A stretch of DNA of 64,000 nt from Apoda limacodes (taxonomy: Eukaryota > Arthropoda > Insecta > Lepidoptera > Limacodidae), in contig OX291544.1 in NCBI GenBank assembly GCA_946406115.1, forward strand, positions 5,766,001-5,830,000, given 5' to 3'. Each line of letters starts with the position of its first letter. Position 1 is the first letter of the stretch. Shown piece by piece: positions 15,201 through 30,200 of the stretch. The position numbers and the translations under genes were made by a program. The notes beneath the pieces were generated by a model. That model saw only the letters and a list, made by a program, of their open reading frames with translations. It searched no databases and was not told where the DNA came from.

Positions 15201-18200
15201 TTTCCATATGTGACTCGCTCCTTAAGTCCTTGCAGTAGAACGCTGGCTTGTAAGACGCTTTCACGTAACGGAATATATATGTTGCAGCCATCTAGTTTAA
15301 TTAGCCAGTTAATTGGGCGCCCAGACAGATCGTCAAGTATTCGTATATATATATTTCGTCAATAACAATATATATTTGGTATTGTCGTTGGAGTGTATGA
15401 GTAAGGGACTTGACAAGTGGCAACAACAACTTTGGCATGTCGGTAAGGTTTCTTGACGTAGGGCTCCAGAGTAAAGGTCAAGTATACATTGACACGCAAT
15501 CAAAAACACCCTTGTAAAAAGTTAGTATTCAGACGAAGCTGCGCTTCGTGTCTCAGAGACACTATTTAATCGATCTATAAATAGAACATTATAATTATCG
15601 TTTAGTTAGACACTACCCAGAATTGAAAATGACGCATACATTTTATCTGCAATTGGGAATGCGTCATCATTACAAGTAGGTAGATACAGTGTTCAAATAA
15701 AATGTAAATCGTAAGCATAATTTTTACGAGGCTTATTTTTAATCACACTAAGCTTCTATTATATCTTTACTCGTAACATTAAATATTTATATCATCAGTA
15801 TATGTCTTTTCATATTGTTATACATATATATATTTTTCTTTTTTTTTATTATCAGTCGAGATGTCGGGTACTCGGTTTCATAGATAGTATCGTAATAAAA
15901 TCTTTTCCGCTCAGACATATTCCAAGTAGGGAAAATGTATTATTTTTTATTGCTGATTAAATTAATAACTAATGCATTGCTCCTGTTGTTGAGAATTTTT
16001 TTTTGATTATGATAAAAGTATCAATTGCTGCTTGTTTTTGGATGGTTTCTTTTTTAATATCAGCATCTATGATATATTTTTCGTTTTTTTTTTTGAAATC
16101 AATTCAGTCGATCCGACAACTATTGGAATTATAAAAATTTGTTTGTTTCAAATCCTGATATTTAGTTATTTTCTTTTATTCCTTTATTGTTATGATATAA
16201 TCTGACGGCACACTGAAATCGATGAGATAAACTTTATTTTCTTCTTTTTTTATATAAATATTGTCTGATTTGTTGTGTTGTTGAGTTGAGAATGATAATA
16301 CAAAAATGCTATGTCGATTTCCCATAGGCTGTAACATTTATGTATGTATGTATGGTGTTTAGATAAAATAGGAAGGCATATAATTTGTAAACTTTAAATT
16401 TTGGATTTGCATTAGGGGCCAAATGACAAAACAAGAACCCTTAAAATTCCGTCATGTCCGTCCGTCTGTGTGTCCGTAGCCTTATAATTCTGATGAAATT
16501 TTGTAGGAAAGTGTCTCTACCAAATAGATAAAAATACTTACATTCACATACAACTCAGGGATGTTTTTTTCCACACCTCATTGTGTATACCCCATCGGTA
16601 CCCCACCTATCGTCCGATTTGAAGTTCTTTAAAAACTTTTTGTCTAACATGTATATTTATTGGCATCCAAAGTTAAAAATACCTTTCTAATTTTTAAACC
16701 GCGTATTCCAAAAATCGGAAAAAAATAAAATAACATACTTTAACGAAAAATTATTTAACCAAAATCGGTTTATGAGTTTTTTTCTACGAAATCCTAACTT
16801 AATGCGTATACGTACAACACGTACTTGGATGGTTTTTATTGATATTACGATGTAATCTTGTGTTGGTAATGTTAGAAAGACGTTAATAAATGATTGTATT
16901 AAATGTGCATATCTATGTCTGTTTAACTTATTTATGTATCGCTTTACAGGAAAACCTGTGCGATAAGTTGTGTTAACCATTTGTGTACACTCGCTGTTTT
17001 AATATTACGTTAATAAATTATGCAAAGTAATAGATATAAAAAAATACAGACGTAGACGTTTCTTAAATTGCTTAGTACGTTTGTATGTTAGTGTTTTAGG
17101 AAAAGTTATGTTTTTCTAAAGTGCTATTTTCATAAATATAGCGATATTCAACGCAAAAAATGTTCACAATAGAATAAATGACACGATTGACGCGAGTTCA
17201 TGGCGAAAAAACTACCTAGCTTAAAATTTTTTCTCAGATTGCGAGCGTTTAACCCTTTTCTGTGTAAAACTAAATTAATCCTAAAGTTTTCAAAGTAGAT
17301 TAGGCAGCAGTTTCAAAACCTTATCGATTTTCGAAACGCCTCGCTAGTAAAGCAAAATATTATATTTTCCTTTACTTATTTACCTACTTGTATAGGGTTT
17401 TCAGTGTATTTTACAATATAAACGCCTATGTAATGTTATTGTCATTAGCATTATATATAAAGGCTCTAGACTCTATTTTGAAACCCCTGTCATGGACTGT
17501 TTAGGGTTCCGTAGTCAAATGCCGAAAACAAAACCCTTATAAATTCGTAATGTGTCAAGTCCGTCCGTTCCTCCGTAGGTACCTTACCTCCCTCCATAGC
17601 CTTATAGTTCCGCCGTTTTTGGGTAGTTTGCAATAAAATTTTACAGACATATGTCCTAGTAAATCACCATACAATGTTTCAAAAATCGAGAAAAAATTAA
17701 AATCAGTGTGTAAGCTATACAGAGGGACAGCGTCTAATGTCGAAGTAGCAAACTTAGAGTGTCCAATAATCACCTCGACAGTAATTAATTTGAATTTAAG
17801 AAGCATAATTTGTTGAAGAAGATCGCCGACAACTTGTGTCTAAAATTCAGACCACAGTAGTGTTGGTCGACATCTCCAGTGACGTTCAGTTCCGAGATGA
17901 TTTAATAGATGAGGACAGGCTCTCATCTCTTCAAACTTGGTTTACTTAACAGAGAATAGCCGTATTTCACCTCGGGTGATTTTACAGGTTGTTGCTATGT
18001 GAGACGCGAAGTGATCGGTTTGGGATAAGTAACCCATTATTTTTTAGTTTATTTTGTCATCTGTCAACCGTTCGTTTAGCATTAGTGGTGTCTAAATTTT
18101 AGTATCATTTGTACCAAACTGTCAGGCGTTACACCCATGTCTGAAAGTTGGGTTTTGGTGTAAATCTGCCAAATTGCTATAAACCTGACTCAAAATCTCT

Positions 18201-21200
18201 ATGCAAATCTTGTAAACATAACCTCACTTTACTTAATGTTAACTTTTTCTGGTAATTTAATCATAAATCATTAATATACTTACATGATTACCTTTATTGT
18301 CACATTCTTTAACTGGTTTTCAAATCACGACACTGATTAAACCTAAAATCTACAAAATTTCAAATTTACAATGATAAATATTATACGTATTTATGTATAT
18401 GTTGCATAGACTAACAAAGCGAAAGACGCGCGTCAAGGTCATTTTTGTTTACACGAATTGCAAACAGATTCTGAGTCCGGTCTATATAATTGTTCATTAT
18501 TTATAATAGTGTCTGTGTAATTTATTATCAAAGTGTGTGTTTGTCAACCGTTTATTTTCCAACCAATTATTTTGTTAGAAACGTTTCAAAGCTACAAGCA
18601 CGATAGGTCACGATGGCAAAACCGGCCTTATCAAAAGTGCGAAAAGTATCAAACGTGGAAACTTCTTATCTCAAAACGGACGCACTCTAAGTTTAGAAGG
18701 TTTCTTTCTTAATTTTTTGTTGTTGGTTTGAAATTAGCTTTATCGATTTCGACAAAAAGTTTAAAAATAAAATGATTTATCGATTCTTGTATCATTGATG
18801 TATTCGTCCTGTCGTCGAATCATGAAGCTACACTGATTCATTATGATTAATTACTTACAATAGAAGCTCCTTATCGGATTACATATTAATTTGTCGCGTC
18901 CAGATGTCCGCCATTAACACGGAATTAGGTACTTTCTGTCAAAATTTGATGTTCAATTTGCGTTTGCCCACCACTTTCACGTGGAGTCGATAACGTAGTG
19001 TGGTTGGTATATCTAGGCTATAGGAAAGCAATGCGTAGCTTTCAATACATTTACATTATTTATGAAAACCGCATCCAATTTTGTGCAATATCTAGATTTT
19101 GTGTGCCAGGTGTGGCGTGCAAACAGATAGATAGACAAAAAATCGAAAGATAATTATTATGACTGCTTTGCTCTTATGAAGACTCCACATAATACTTCTT
19201 CTTGATTATCTCGTATGTGCAAACATCGATCAATAAAAATAAATAAATTAAAGTTACAATTTTGTTATATTTTATATAAAAAGTATGTAAATCAATCAAA
19301 TTTACAGTAAAGTAATGAAAATAACATCATAACTGAGACAGAACAGTACCGTTATGGAAAATAACATCATAACTGAGACAGAACAGTACCATTATGGAAA
19401 CAAGTAATGTTTCTAAGTATAAATTAAGAAAATGTTAGTGTATAACGCACTTGTCGACCTTGTATGCATGTATAGATCAGGTACTACATTAGGAAAACGT
19501 TTCCAATGTCAAACCAATTATATTAGTACCAAGTACCATTATAAAATGTTATATTATAAAATATTATATTGGCATGATTTCTTGTTTGACTAGCACTTTT
19601 ACTTACTTTTAAGAAGCCTATTAAATCGCAAAGAAATTTGTAAAATGCACTTGTCGACCTTGTTGTATGCAAGTGCATAGATCAGGTACTACATTAGGAA
19701 AACGTTTCCAATGTTCAACCAATTATATTAGTACCAAGTACCATTATAAAATGTTATATTATAAAATATTATATTGGCATGATTTCTTGTTTGACTAGCA
19801 CTTTTACTTACTTTTAATAAGCCTATTAAATCGCAAAAAAAATTTGTAAAATGAAAAGCAAAAAGAACATAATATCTGTAAGATACTTGGAGGGACTCTG
19901 GGACCACAGATGGTGGAATTTTGAAATTATGTTCAAATATCATAATCGTGATAATCGTGAATAATACAAGAATAAACACATACAATAGGTATATATTATA
20001 GCTCTCATACAGAAAATTATTTATTAATATCATCTAACGAGGACAGGTATAAAACCAACTGTTGTTGCTATAGTGTTTGTTCAGAGTTTTAGACAGCTAG
20101 TTCTTCAGATTAGCCTTTAAAAAAAACTAAAGACCTGAATTTAAAACCAAACGAACCGAAAACCGAAACTTCTGTAGATTTTGTACTCAACTCAGCACTC
20201 ACTATAGAATTTTTTTCACCTAATAGTTAAGATTATATAACCTTTAAACAAAAAGTCTGAATTTACAACTAAACAAAACCAAACTTCTGTAGAGTTTGAA
20301 CTTAACTGTTGATAACAATCGCTTTGAGCATTAGTAGAAGAAATAATATGCAGAATAGAATTTGTTCTGTCTGCCAGTTCCTCATATTTGCTCGTTCAAA
20401 CAAACATACCAACAAATGTAAGTGTAAATAACAAAATAATGAACCTATATTGTCTTTATAGTTTTGTCGTATACTGGATAATGATACCTGAGTACGGTCG
20501 TATCGTACGGTGTTGTCCAAATATGTAACTACTTACATTATAATTGTTTATTTAAATTGTCTGAATAGTACAGTGTTGACACAGACCAAAGTGGTGGAGG
20601 AGTAGTAATTAAGTGTAGGAAAAAGCACAAAGATAATATATAATTATAGTTTTAGCTGAATCTGTTCAAATCAAGGATTCCCAGATTATATAACGACAAA
20701 CAAACACACGAATTATTCCTGTTTATTACATTGAATATGATTATTAAATTATTATATTTACTTATTTCAATAATTATTAATTAATTTTTAAACCGGTTTA
20801 AAAAACCGGTGTAAATTAATCTATACGTAAAGACTTACCCTGAAGCTGGCAAAATTGATGTTGGAAGTGTGTTTAAAAAAATTAAATTTTTAAAATCCAT
20901 GAAAATTGGCAATTGACCTTTTTATAAAAAATGGGAATGATCTATTTTACAGTTCCATCTTTTATCGATTTTACATATATGATAGGTCTATATGACTTCC
21001 TTTATTTTATTAAGATAGAAAAATCTTTTTTGTGCAGGTTCGAGTTACGACGGACACTTATCGTTTGGAACTGTGCTTTGGCCGGGTTCAGTATAATGGG
21101 TGCGTGCCGCACGCTGCCGGAGTTCCTACATGTACTACGGAACCACGGGATCTATCACTCTATATGTGTACCCAGGTTAGTAACATGTCATGCTATTCCT

Positions 21201-24200
21201 AAAGACAAATACATTTAAATTATTAGTCGGGGTCTTGACAGTGCCATTGATTAATCCACCGTCGCCGGTTGCTTCGACGTGCGTCGATGCTATTAATATC
21301 TTTTATAAGTTAAAAAACAGAGAAAACCCAATGTCCGCAGAATTTTATACCCTATATATCGGTACAAAATATGATTTAATGATATCGTCTTAAATCTGTC
21401 AGTGTCTTTACTGAATATTGTCTTACTTTTCAAAACTATTGATATTTTACTATGCACTATGTTACCTACCTAGCTCCAATATCTTCACACTATTCGTTTC
21501 TCATAATAATATTCTTTGAGAGAGCGCTCAAAGCCGATCAAATTAAAATTTCGGTTGTTATTAACCTTCGTAGTGTTGTGTGTAAGCTAAATGATTTTCT
21601 GACCCGAGTTAAATGTTCTAATGAACGTCAGTCAGAAGCCAATCTCTAGTCGCGACGAGATAATTTAATTTTATCGTTGCTTAGCATGTGGTAGTTTGTG
21701 GAAACTTGTTTAATCTGCGATTAAAGTTAATATTTCGCGTATCATACTAGATATAAAATACAACCGATATCACATGTATTGGTCGTATTGTTGTGGTGTG
21801 TGTGAAGTTAGCAGATTAAATCCTAAAACAAATTATTTATAGAACTCACCGCAATACACAGTTTTCAAAAGAATAAAAAAACAAGAATGATCTGCGAAGT
21901 TATCAGATATTTTTTTCTATTTCCGTTTTTCTGCATTAAATAACAAAAAACTACTTATTGTTCTAATTTATCCAGAACTGTAGAACTATGTTAGATGCAA
22001 ATAGAACTTTACTTCATTTTTGATCTGCTAACTTCACACATATATGATTATATGCGCTATAGTGCCTCGAATCTGTCTGTGTATGTGTGTGTAGTGAGAG
22101 TCATTGCTATGCAATGGATGGAGACAAGTGAAAGTTACGAATTTCAATAGTTATATGAGCTGCAGTGCGACAGCTGAGTTTTATCAACTTAACAAAAGTT
22201 ATAAGATAGAAATTGTGTTAAATATATGAAGTAAAAAAGTGTAGCGACAAAGATCGAGAAATGTATGTTAAGGTGGTTTGGGTATTATAATAGGATGTAT
22301 CAAAATTGATTCACGAAAAAAAAATTGAGGAGCATAAGTATTTGAAAAGATCGGCAGTGGTAGACTTGGCGAATGGGTCTAGATTAAATTGAGTCACTCC
22401 GTTCTCAGTAAAGGCGAGGTCAAGGTCAAGGCGCGGTCAAACCGTCGAATTTGAATGAAAGAATTGAAGCCTGTAGATGAAGCAAAAGAAGGGTGCCAGA
22501 GTCGTAGTCGCCTATCCCTCTGGGAAACAGGCGTGATGTTATGTATGTATCTAAATATCCGGTGACCTATTCACTTCGCCTCGCAATGGTGCAACGGGTT
22601 GACTTGATTCTTCGTACAGGGACAACTGAAGGCACAGAGAATTGTTACATTATTAAAAAAAATACCTACTTTTTATACCAAGTTAATCAAGAGGATCCTT
22701 TAGTAATCCCGCACTGATTACTATAAATACTGCGCGTTCAAAGCCGCAAGGAAATGCGTATTATCTAATGCACGTTTCAGGATCAACCTCAATTATATGA
22801 TTTAAATAACTTGAATTACCCCATAAATGTACATATATTGAGTTAGCAATGGTCGCTACACGACGATAACTTATGTTTAAGGAACAAAATTATCATTCTT
22901 TGAACCTATTCGTGCAGCTAAGGCACAACTCACATATATAATTTTTTGTAAAAAATGTAAAAATGTCACTTTTTTCGCAAATATCTATGTTCTACTTATA
23001 GTATACTAAGTAATTTGATAGAATTAAGACAGCATCAGTTGTCTAACTGAACTCACAGATATAGTGGCAAAAACAAATCTGCCAAGTGACAATTCTGTTA
23101 ATACAGTAAAAATACAGTTGCTTACTGTATTTACATGTACCTACATCCCATTTTTTTTTATACTATTGGCCGGAAACTGGACCCGTTTAAAGTTAGAAGA
23201 TTAGAATTCCAACCTTTTATAATTTCTCATCATTAAAGCTTCGTAATTGTTGCTTTTAGATCGTGCTTAATATATTTTATCGCCTATTTACATATATTTA
23301 ATGAAAAGTAAATTTTTACGTGATATCTGTATCCACTTCGTAAGTGTATCCTACTATCCTTCCTACTAGGATACTAATATTATAAATTTGAAAGTATGTC
23401 TGGATGGATGTTTGTTACTTAAGCACGCTTCAACCACTGGACGGATCGGGATAAAACTTGGCACACATATAGGTTAGGTCCTGGAATATTAGTCCATAGG
23501 CTATTATAATAATAACTGAACTTAAACGAAGTATAGCTTCAACTTTCATTATAATTGAGGAGGTCCACGCCCACAGCCGAATTTATTAATAAGCAAAGCA
23601 AAAACGTCTAAATTGCTACTTTAATGTGAGTTTAAAAATTATATTCTGATTTCCTAGTTAATTAAACAAGTACGTCATTGAATAATTAACTAGCTGGTTA
23701 ACAAATAAGATTTTTTTAATTAATTTTATAAAACACATTAAGCTATATTTTATTAATTTGTTTGTTGATCACTGCTTATACAAATCTTTATAAGCATAAA
23801 AATGAACTTAGATAATTTAGAACTTTATGTAGGATAATGAACTAGATAACTTTCTAGTTCATTACTGCGTATTCAACTTATACAGTACCTACCTAGTATC
23901 TTGTGCGGTGGATTTAGGACATTTTGTATTTTCTCTTCTGTATAGTACTGCTGCTGTTCCATATAGCGCTGGCCATTTGAAAGGGTGGCTAAGAATTGTG
24001 AAGTCAATTTATTTTATACATCGAATTCTATTTTTAAATAATTTGTTTATTGATAAGTGTTTTGTTCAATGTTAAAATTGAATATATTGCGTGAGCATGG
24101 ACCGAAATGTCGCGAAAACGCATGACCCCACACTGTACAACATTCGGCCACCAAGCTATAAGAGCTCAGGGTAGAAGCTCATCTATCTACCTTACTGCTG

Positions 24201-27200
24201 GCAAGTAAGATATGGATAGGATGACTTTGCGTCCACAGAGTTTTACTTTTTCCACAATCAGAACTACTTCTTGGCACAAAATAAGTTAAATACCCGAGAG
24301 GTAGTACAAAATGCCTTTGAAGAGTGGTTGCTAGCCGTCCAGTTCAATTCTTTAATAAGGGCATTGATAAATTGCCACTGCGCTGGCAAATTGGTAACGG
24401 TAACATAAATGAATACTCAGATTAATATAAATATAAGATAGAAAAATAATTGACCGTATTTTGCACAAAATGGCGTTTTTATAGGTAATGCGGTGCGGTG
24501 CGGTATACAGTAATGACCTTGAATATGAGGTATTGCTGCTATCTTTGGGTGGATGTAACCGAATACCAGCTGTGCACTTTTGACTTGTTTCAACAAGCCG
24601 AGAATTGTCGACGAATCCATACTAGCAAGCCGTTTCGAACCCTTACGTCAGAGGAGATAGTTTGCCTCCTTGTGTGTACCGCTTGTTTATTGTGAGCTCG
24701 TGTTCTGATAAATTGTTTCTACCATCTCACCGGTCGCTATCAGCAGGAAATTTATCCTCACCCCTTTAAACCTAAATGATCACTCACATTGCGGTTTCAG
24801 TGGACGGGGGCCATGTGTCTAAAACAAAGCTTTTTATTGAATGGATGGCAATACAATAAAATGGTTTACCTAATTTGTTATCACATGTGTACGAAAAACT
24901 AAAAATGTTTATAGTGAACAAATCCAGGAAACATTGACGTAACTTATTGAAACATGGCCTTATCGTAAAGGTAAATAAGTTTTTATAAGGATTTCGAACA
25001 CTAGTGTTAATAAATTAGGAGTCAGATATGTTTCTAGATAATAAAACTTTTTGTTAGTTTTTTATATGGTTATTTGAGGTCATTGAAATGGACAAAAAAG
25101 AGGAGAATATAATTTATTAAATTTAAAATTTAATTAAAATTTACATCAGGTATTTTTTAACTTATCAACGTTTTATGTCGCACAGTCAGGCGCTACTTAC
25201 GCGGGAGCGTTTTTAAGTTCGCGGAATGAAAGGGTTGGAGGGGGGTGATTAGGCTTATTAGGATCCTAACATGTTCAGTGACTCATAATAAGTATAAATA
25301 CGAGGTTGCATTGTTATTAGACAATTAGTCTTTGAGCTATCGTCAACCAAGCAACATTCGGGAGTGAAAATTCAAATATGGAAAAAATCTAATATCTTGC
25401 CTTTATAAAGTTCCTTACCAAGCAATCAAAATCAGTTGCGATCATAATGAATGAGATGTCATTGGTTTACGGCGACTCTTGTCCAGGAAAAACCATGGTC
25501 TACAAGTGGCATAAAAAGGGCACAGAACCTCCCAAGAAGTTTAAGGTAGGCGTACTTTGAAGATAAAGAGAAAACATCTTTTTATGAGGGTATAAATAAA
25601 CTAATTGAAAGATCTGAAAAATGTATCCGTCTTGCAGGTGAATATATTGAAAAAGAAAAATAATTTGGTTTTTTTATTTCCACCCCTTATCCCCCATTCC
25701 GCGAACATAAAAACGTTTCTTCGTAGCTGTGTTTGTAGATACGCGCTTTAAAGCATAAATGCAAATTCTTCAAAAACCTTTTTTTGGGAGACAAAAAAGT
25801 TATATTTTTTTAAAGTATAAACATATGATTTATTTTTAAAAAAGGTTGTTTGTCTTTATATTTGTAGTTGAAGCTAAATATGTAACTGCTATATATATAC
25901 ACTTTTATTCACTTGCATAGCACACTATTAACGAAGGTAACACAATTGACATGTATATGTATATTGAGCCACATATCCTTTGATTGAGTTATATCATCAC
26001 ACATCATTTAGTTTAATAAAATTTTTTAAATCCAACTCTTTTCGCAATGGTTTGCTGGCTCTTTAGGTGAGGAGGGTATCACCATCGAGCTGAATCTCTT
26101 TAGAAATTTGTATTTGTAAATTCTCTTCAAGTGCAATGTCTCTTTTCGTAATTGCATTGTGTATTAAGATAGGTAAGTAGGAATTTACTAACGAGAGACT
26201 ATTTAGAAGACGAAAGCCAAAGGCTTTAATGACTCAAGTTTGCGCACAATGTTTTTCATCACATTTGCGAGTAAATGAATAAAAATACTAGGTGAATAAA
26301 TAAATAAACTCACTAAAACACAGTAAGAGAAAAAAACGCCGCCGCCAGAAATGTTTTGGCTGAAGTTGAAACTTGTAATTTCTCGCTTGTAGTGTACGTA
26401 TTGTTTATATTTTGAACAGAATGCTTCGATTCATACTTCATAGAATAGGTGCGTCATTTCTTTTATCTAATCTAATCTAATCGTATACGAATATTGTACT
26501 CAAAAATTCTATTATTTTAATAAAATTCTATTTTCGACTATTTGATTAATCGAATTTGTGTGGCGGATCTCATCAATATCATCAATATTTTTTACGACTT
26601 CTCGAGTGCATAATTTTGTGTGTTTACATTAAAATGTTACGAGATATGTTTCTGTGAACATATACACACCGGCACAATAAGCGGAACACAAAAAAAGGAT
26701 TTGAACGAATGGCAGCAGGTTCTCTTTATTGATGAGTGCCGATGTCTTTTAAAACAGATCGATGGGAGACAGCGAATATGGAGATGCAAAGGAGAACGCC
26801 ACATACAGTCTAATTTTGAACACACAGTGGCTTATGGTGGCGGCTCGATTATGGTTTGGGGAGGGATATGTTTGGGAGCTCGCACGGAGTTAGTGATAGT
26901 CACAGGAGGGACCATGACAGCAGATCGATACATCAGAGACATTTTAGAAGAACATGTTGTACCATTTGCCCCATTTATTGGTGACGACTTTATTCTAATG
27001 CAAGATAATGCTCGTGCTCATAGTGCATAATCGGTACAGGCATATCTGAGCCACGTAGGTATACCGGTGATGCAGTGGCCAGCAAATTCCTCCGATATGA
27101 ATCCGATAGAGCATGTCTGGGACTTGCTAAAAAGAAGGGTTAAATCCAGAATGCCACCCCCCAACAATCTGAATGAACTTGGAAACGCATTACTTGAGGA

Positions 27201-30200
27201 GTGGGAGCGGTTGCCTCAAAAAATCATCGATAACATAATCTGTAGCATGCCCAGACGAATGGAAACCGTAATCAGAGCAAGAGGGGGAAACACTCGTTAT
27301 TAATTTTGCTTTAATTTTATTGGTAAATCATTTAATGCTTACTTTTTTTTATTTCTTGTGATGGTTCATAATCATCTAAAAATTTCACTTATTTCAAATT
27401 TCTTTATTTTTCAATAAAAAATAAAGAAGACTTTTCAAAGTCGTTGTTAAAAGATGTTAATCAATTTGTTATTTTGTGTCTAATTACATTTTCGTCAAAT
27501 ATATGCGTTATTATCTCATAGTCTCACTTTTTTTTTCTGTTTCGCTAATTGTGCCGGTGTGTATATATGACAGTATTTATGTTTATACATCTCAATACAA
27601 AATTTGTTATACGTGATGTGACGTCATCACTTTATCACTTTGGTGATAAAAACCGAAACGTAAAAAGTGGAAAAACCTACCAAATTTATATCTATACTAA
27701 TATATAAAGCTAAAGAGTTTGTTTGTTTGAACGCGCTAATCTTAGAAACTATTGGTCCGATTTGAAAAATTATTACAGTGTTAGATAGCCCATTTATCGA
27801 GGAAGGCTATAGGCTATATAACATTACGCCAAGACCTATTGGTCTAACGGAGCACCAATGAAGGATGTTTCAAAATCGGTAGTTTTTTTTCCTTTTGAAA
27901 TCTTCCGCTCCGTGCGCTGCGTAAACGGTTAAATTTTCGCAAAAATCATGTATGACAGAATTGTTCCTCTTTAAAAGTTCTTTAAAAAAAAAAATCCGCG
28001 ACACCATACGTCTATCTTTTAAGGTTGGCTCCTTTTTTTTGCTGACCGAATTTGTTCTAAAATAATGCATTATTTGCGAAGGTGTTTCTATAAACATGAT
28101 ATTAATCCTTTTCCAAATAAATACGTTATTCATCACAAGTCTTTAATTTAAAACAAAATTTACATTTACATCATTCAATTTCAATGAATATCTTAGGAGA
28201 TATCGCAGTTTTAAAATAACATGTCATCAAAATAATGATCAAGTACTGTGCGCGCATTTATGATGTGCGAGGCCGGCGGGCAGTCATGAGGGGAAAGGGC
28301 GGTGCCTATTATTGAAAAATATTTTCACCTTCTAAGTTTTTTTCTATGATTAAGGATTACCAAATTTGGGGCGGGCTAAGCCGCTGGCGAAAGTTAGTTA
28401 CAAATAAAACAAATTGCTCAAACTACAATTGTTGTCTCTTGACATGACCCAACATTGTTGAAGGTTCACAAACTATTTGTGTCGTCGACGAGCGACTTTT
28501 GACAGTAGATTTTGGTAATTACAGTCAGAAGGGCCTATAAATTATTATTGATTAGGTGACCTTACCTATTTTAAAAACCTGTTGCAAACTGAAAAATACC
28601 TGCACGCTGGCTCTTAATTGAACGATACGTACCTGATATATCCAGTTCAATCTGACGAATGGGCTTCCAAGTTCGTAACAGTAAATAGGCTCCTTTATTG
28701 AACGTAGGTTAGTCATTCTAAATTCAATTACCGTATATGTAAATGATTACCCTATTTGCCCAAGCACGCTACCTGTCCTCATATCATTATGATTGTAGGA
28801 AATCACAAGGGCCCACTTACGCTAGTCATAGTTAGAGCCTTGCTATAATAGTCTAAGTTCTGCCCGGTACATTTTACTAGAACTCTTGAGATCTTCAGAG
28901 ACAAAGAAACATTTTAAGCACATCAACATCAGCCACGTCTTCACTGCCAACTTCACGTGAAGTGATATCGATGCTGCAAAATCTAGTCTTGCCTCAAGCT
29001 ATACCGGCTCCGAACCTCTTTCTTTGAATATAGAAAGAAAAACAAAATCGGCACAGTTACAATTACAATCTTTATAAGATTTAATTCACCTGCCGGAACT
29101 CCGCACAGTTTCACTTCTTTCGCTGCATGGGCATCCCTATTCGTTCGCTTATTTATAGTGTTTGTATCGTAAGTCGTATTACCATAGATTATTCGTATAT
29201 TTTTATAAAAAAGTTTATTTGGATAGTGGAACATTTAGTAATTTAACCGGGACTAAGTTCTTAATTATTGATATATCTCCGTACGGTATATCCATTAAAT
29301 ATGCGGGTTGCACATGTTATACACACTGACCTAGGGTCAAACCTGTATGTAATAAAGTTAATTACGCTTAAACCCTGTTTTATTGTCAGGCGGTAGTGGA
29401 CCTCAGTTACGTGAGTGAATAAGTTAACGTGCATAGTAGAAGGACGGACTCGGCATTATGTACTTTTGGTTTTCGAGGTCCTCAGTGATCGCCGACTAAC
29501 TAAACTGCGTAATGGCTGTATCAATATTGAACATTAACTACGCTCTTAAAAAACCTGTTCCTTATGTTGTTACTGTTTACTTTTCCATTACGTGAGAGGT
29601 ATTATATCCATACTTTGCGTGTCCATTGACGTATGTATCTATCTGCTAAGTACGAGTCATCGAGTAAACCTGCTGAAGGGTCAGTAAACACTTACCAACA
29701 CCAAGGGTGCGTTCGTTTTGGGATGCAGAATTATTATTTTCGTTTACTTTGTCATCTCTCATCCGTTCGTTTTGCATTGGTTTCAAAAATATCAAAATTT
29801 TAGTGTCATCTGTAACAAACTGTCATGCGTTCGTTTATGATATTTTTGTCACTTTTTCCACCGAAAATGAAACTTAGACCCATGTCTGGAGGTGGGGTTT
29901 TTGTGTTAATATGTTAAACTGCCTATACATATTTATTATAATGTGTGTTTTTTTTGTAGTGTCTGTACGTCAACCGTTCGTTTGCAACCAAAATTTTGTT
30001 AATAATGTTTTAAAGCTACACGAACGATGGGTGTCGGTGGCAAAACTGGCGTTATCAAAAGTGTGAAAAGTATCAATCGTGGGAACTCTTTATCCCAAAA
30101 CGAACGCGTCCTAATACGTCGCTGTTTTACTTCTACCATCCATGTACGAGTCAAGGAAAATGCCTTTTTTTGCCCGATATTTTTATTGATTACATTGCAT

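Larger units (their letters stand above)
12823..21037. other. Elovl6 intron 1, distal part
   Basis: Repeats as listed (13375, 14079-14610, 14905, 15985, 16430, 17500, 18011, 19318, 19447). Between them I see only AT-rich sequence and accidental open frames under about 100 codons. 20770-20820 holds a small AAACCGGTTT palindrome. Confidence 0.5.
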
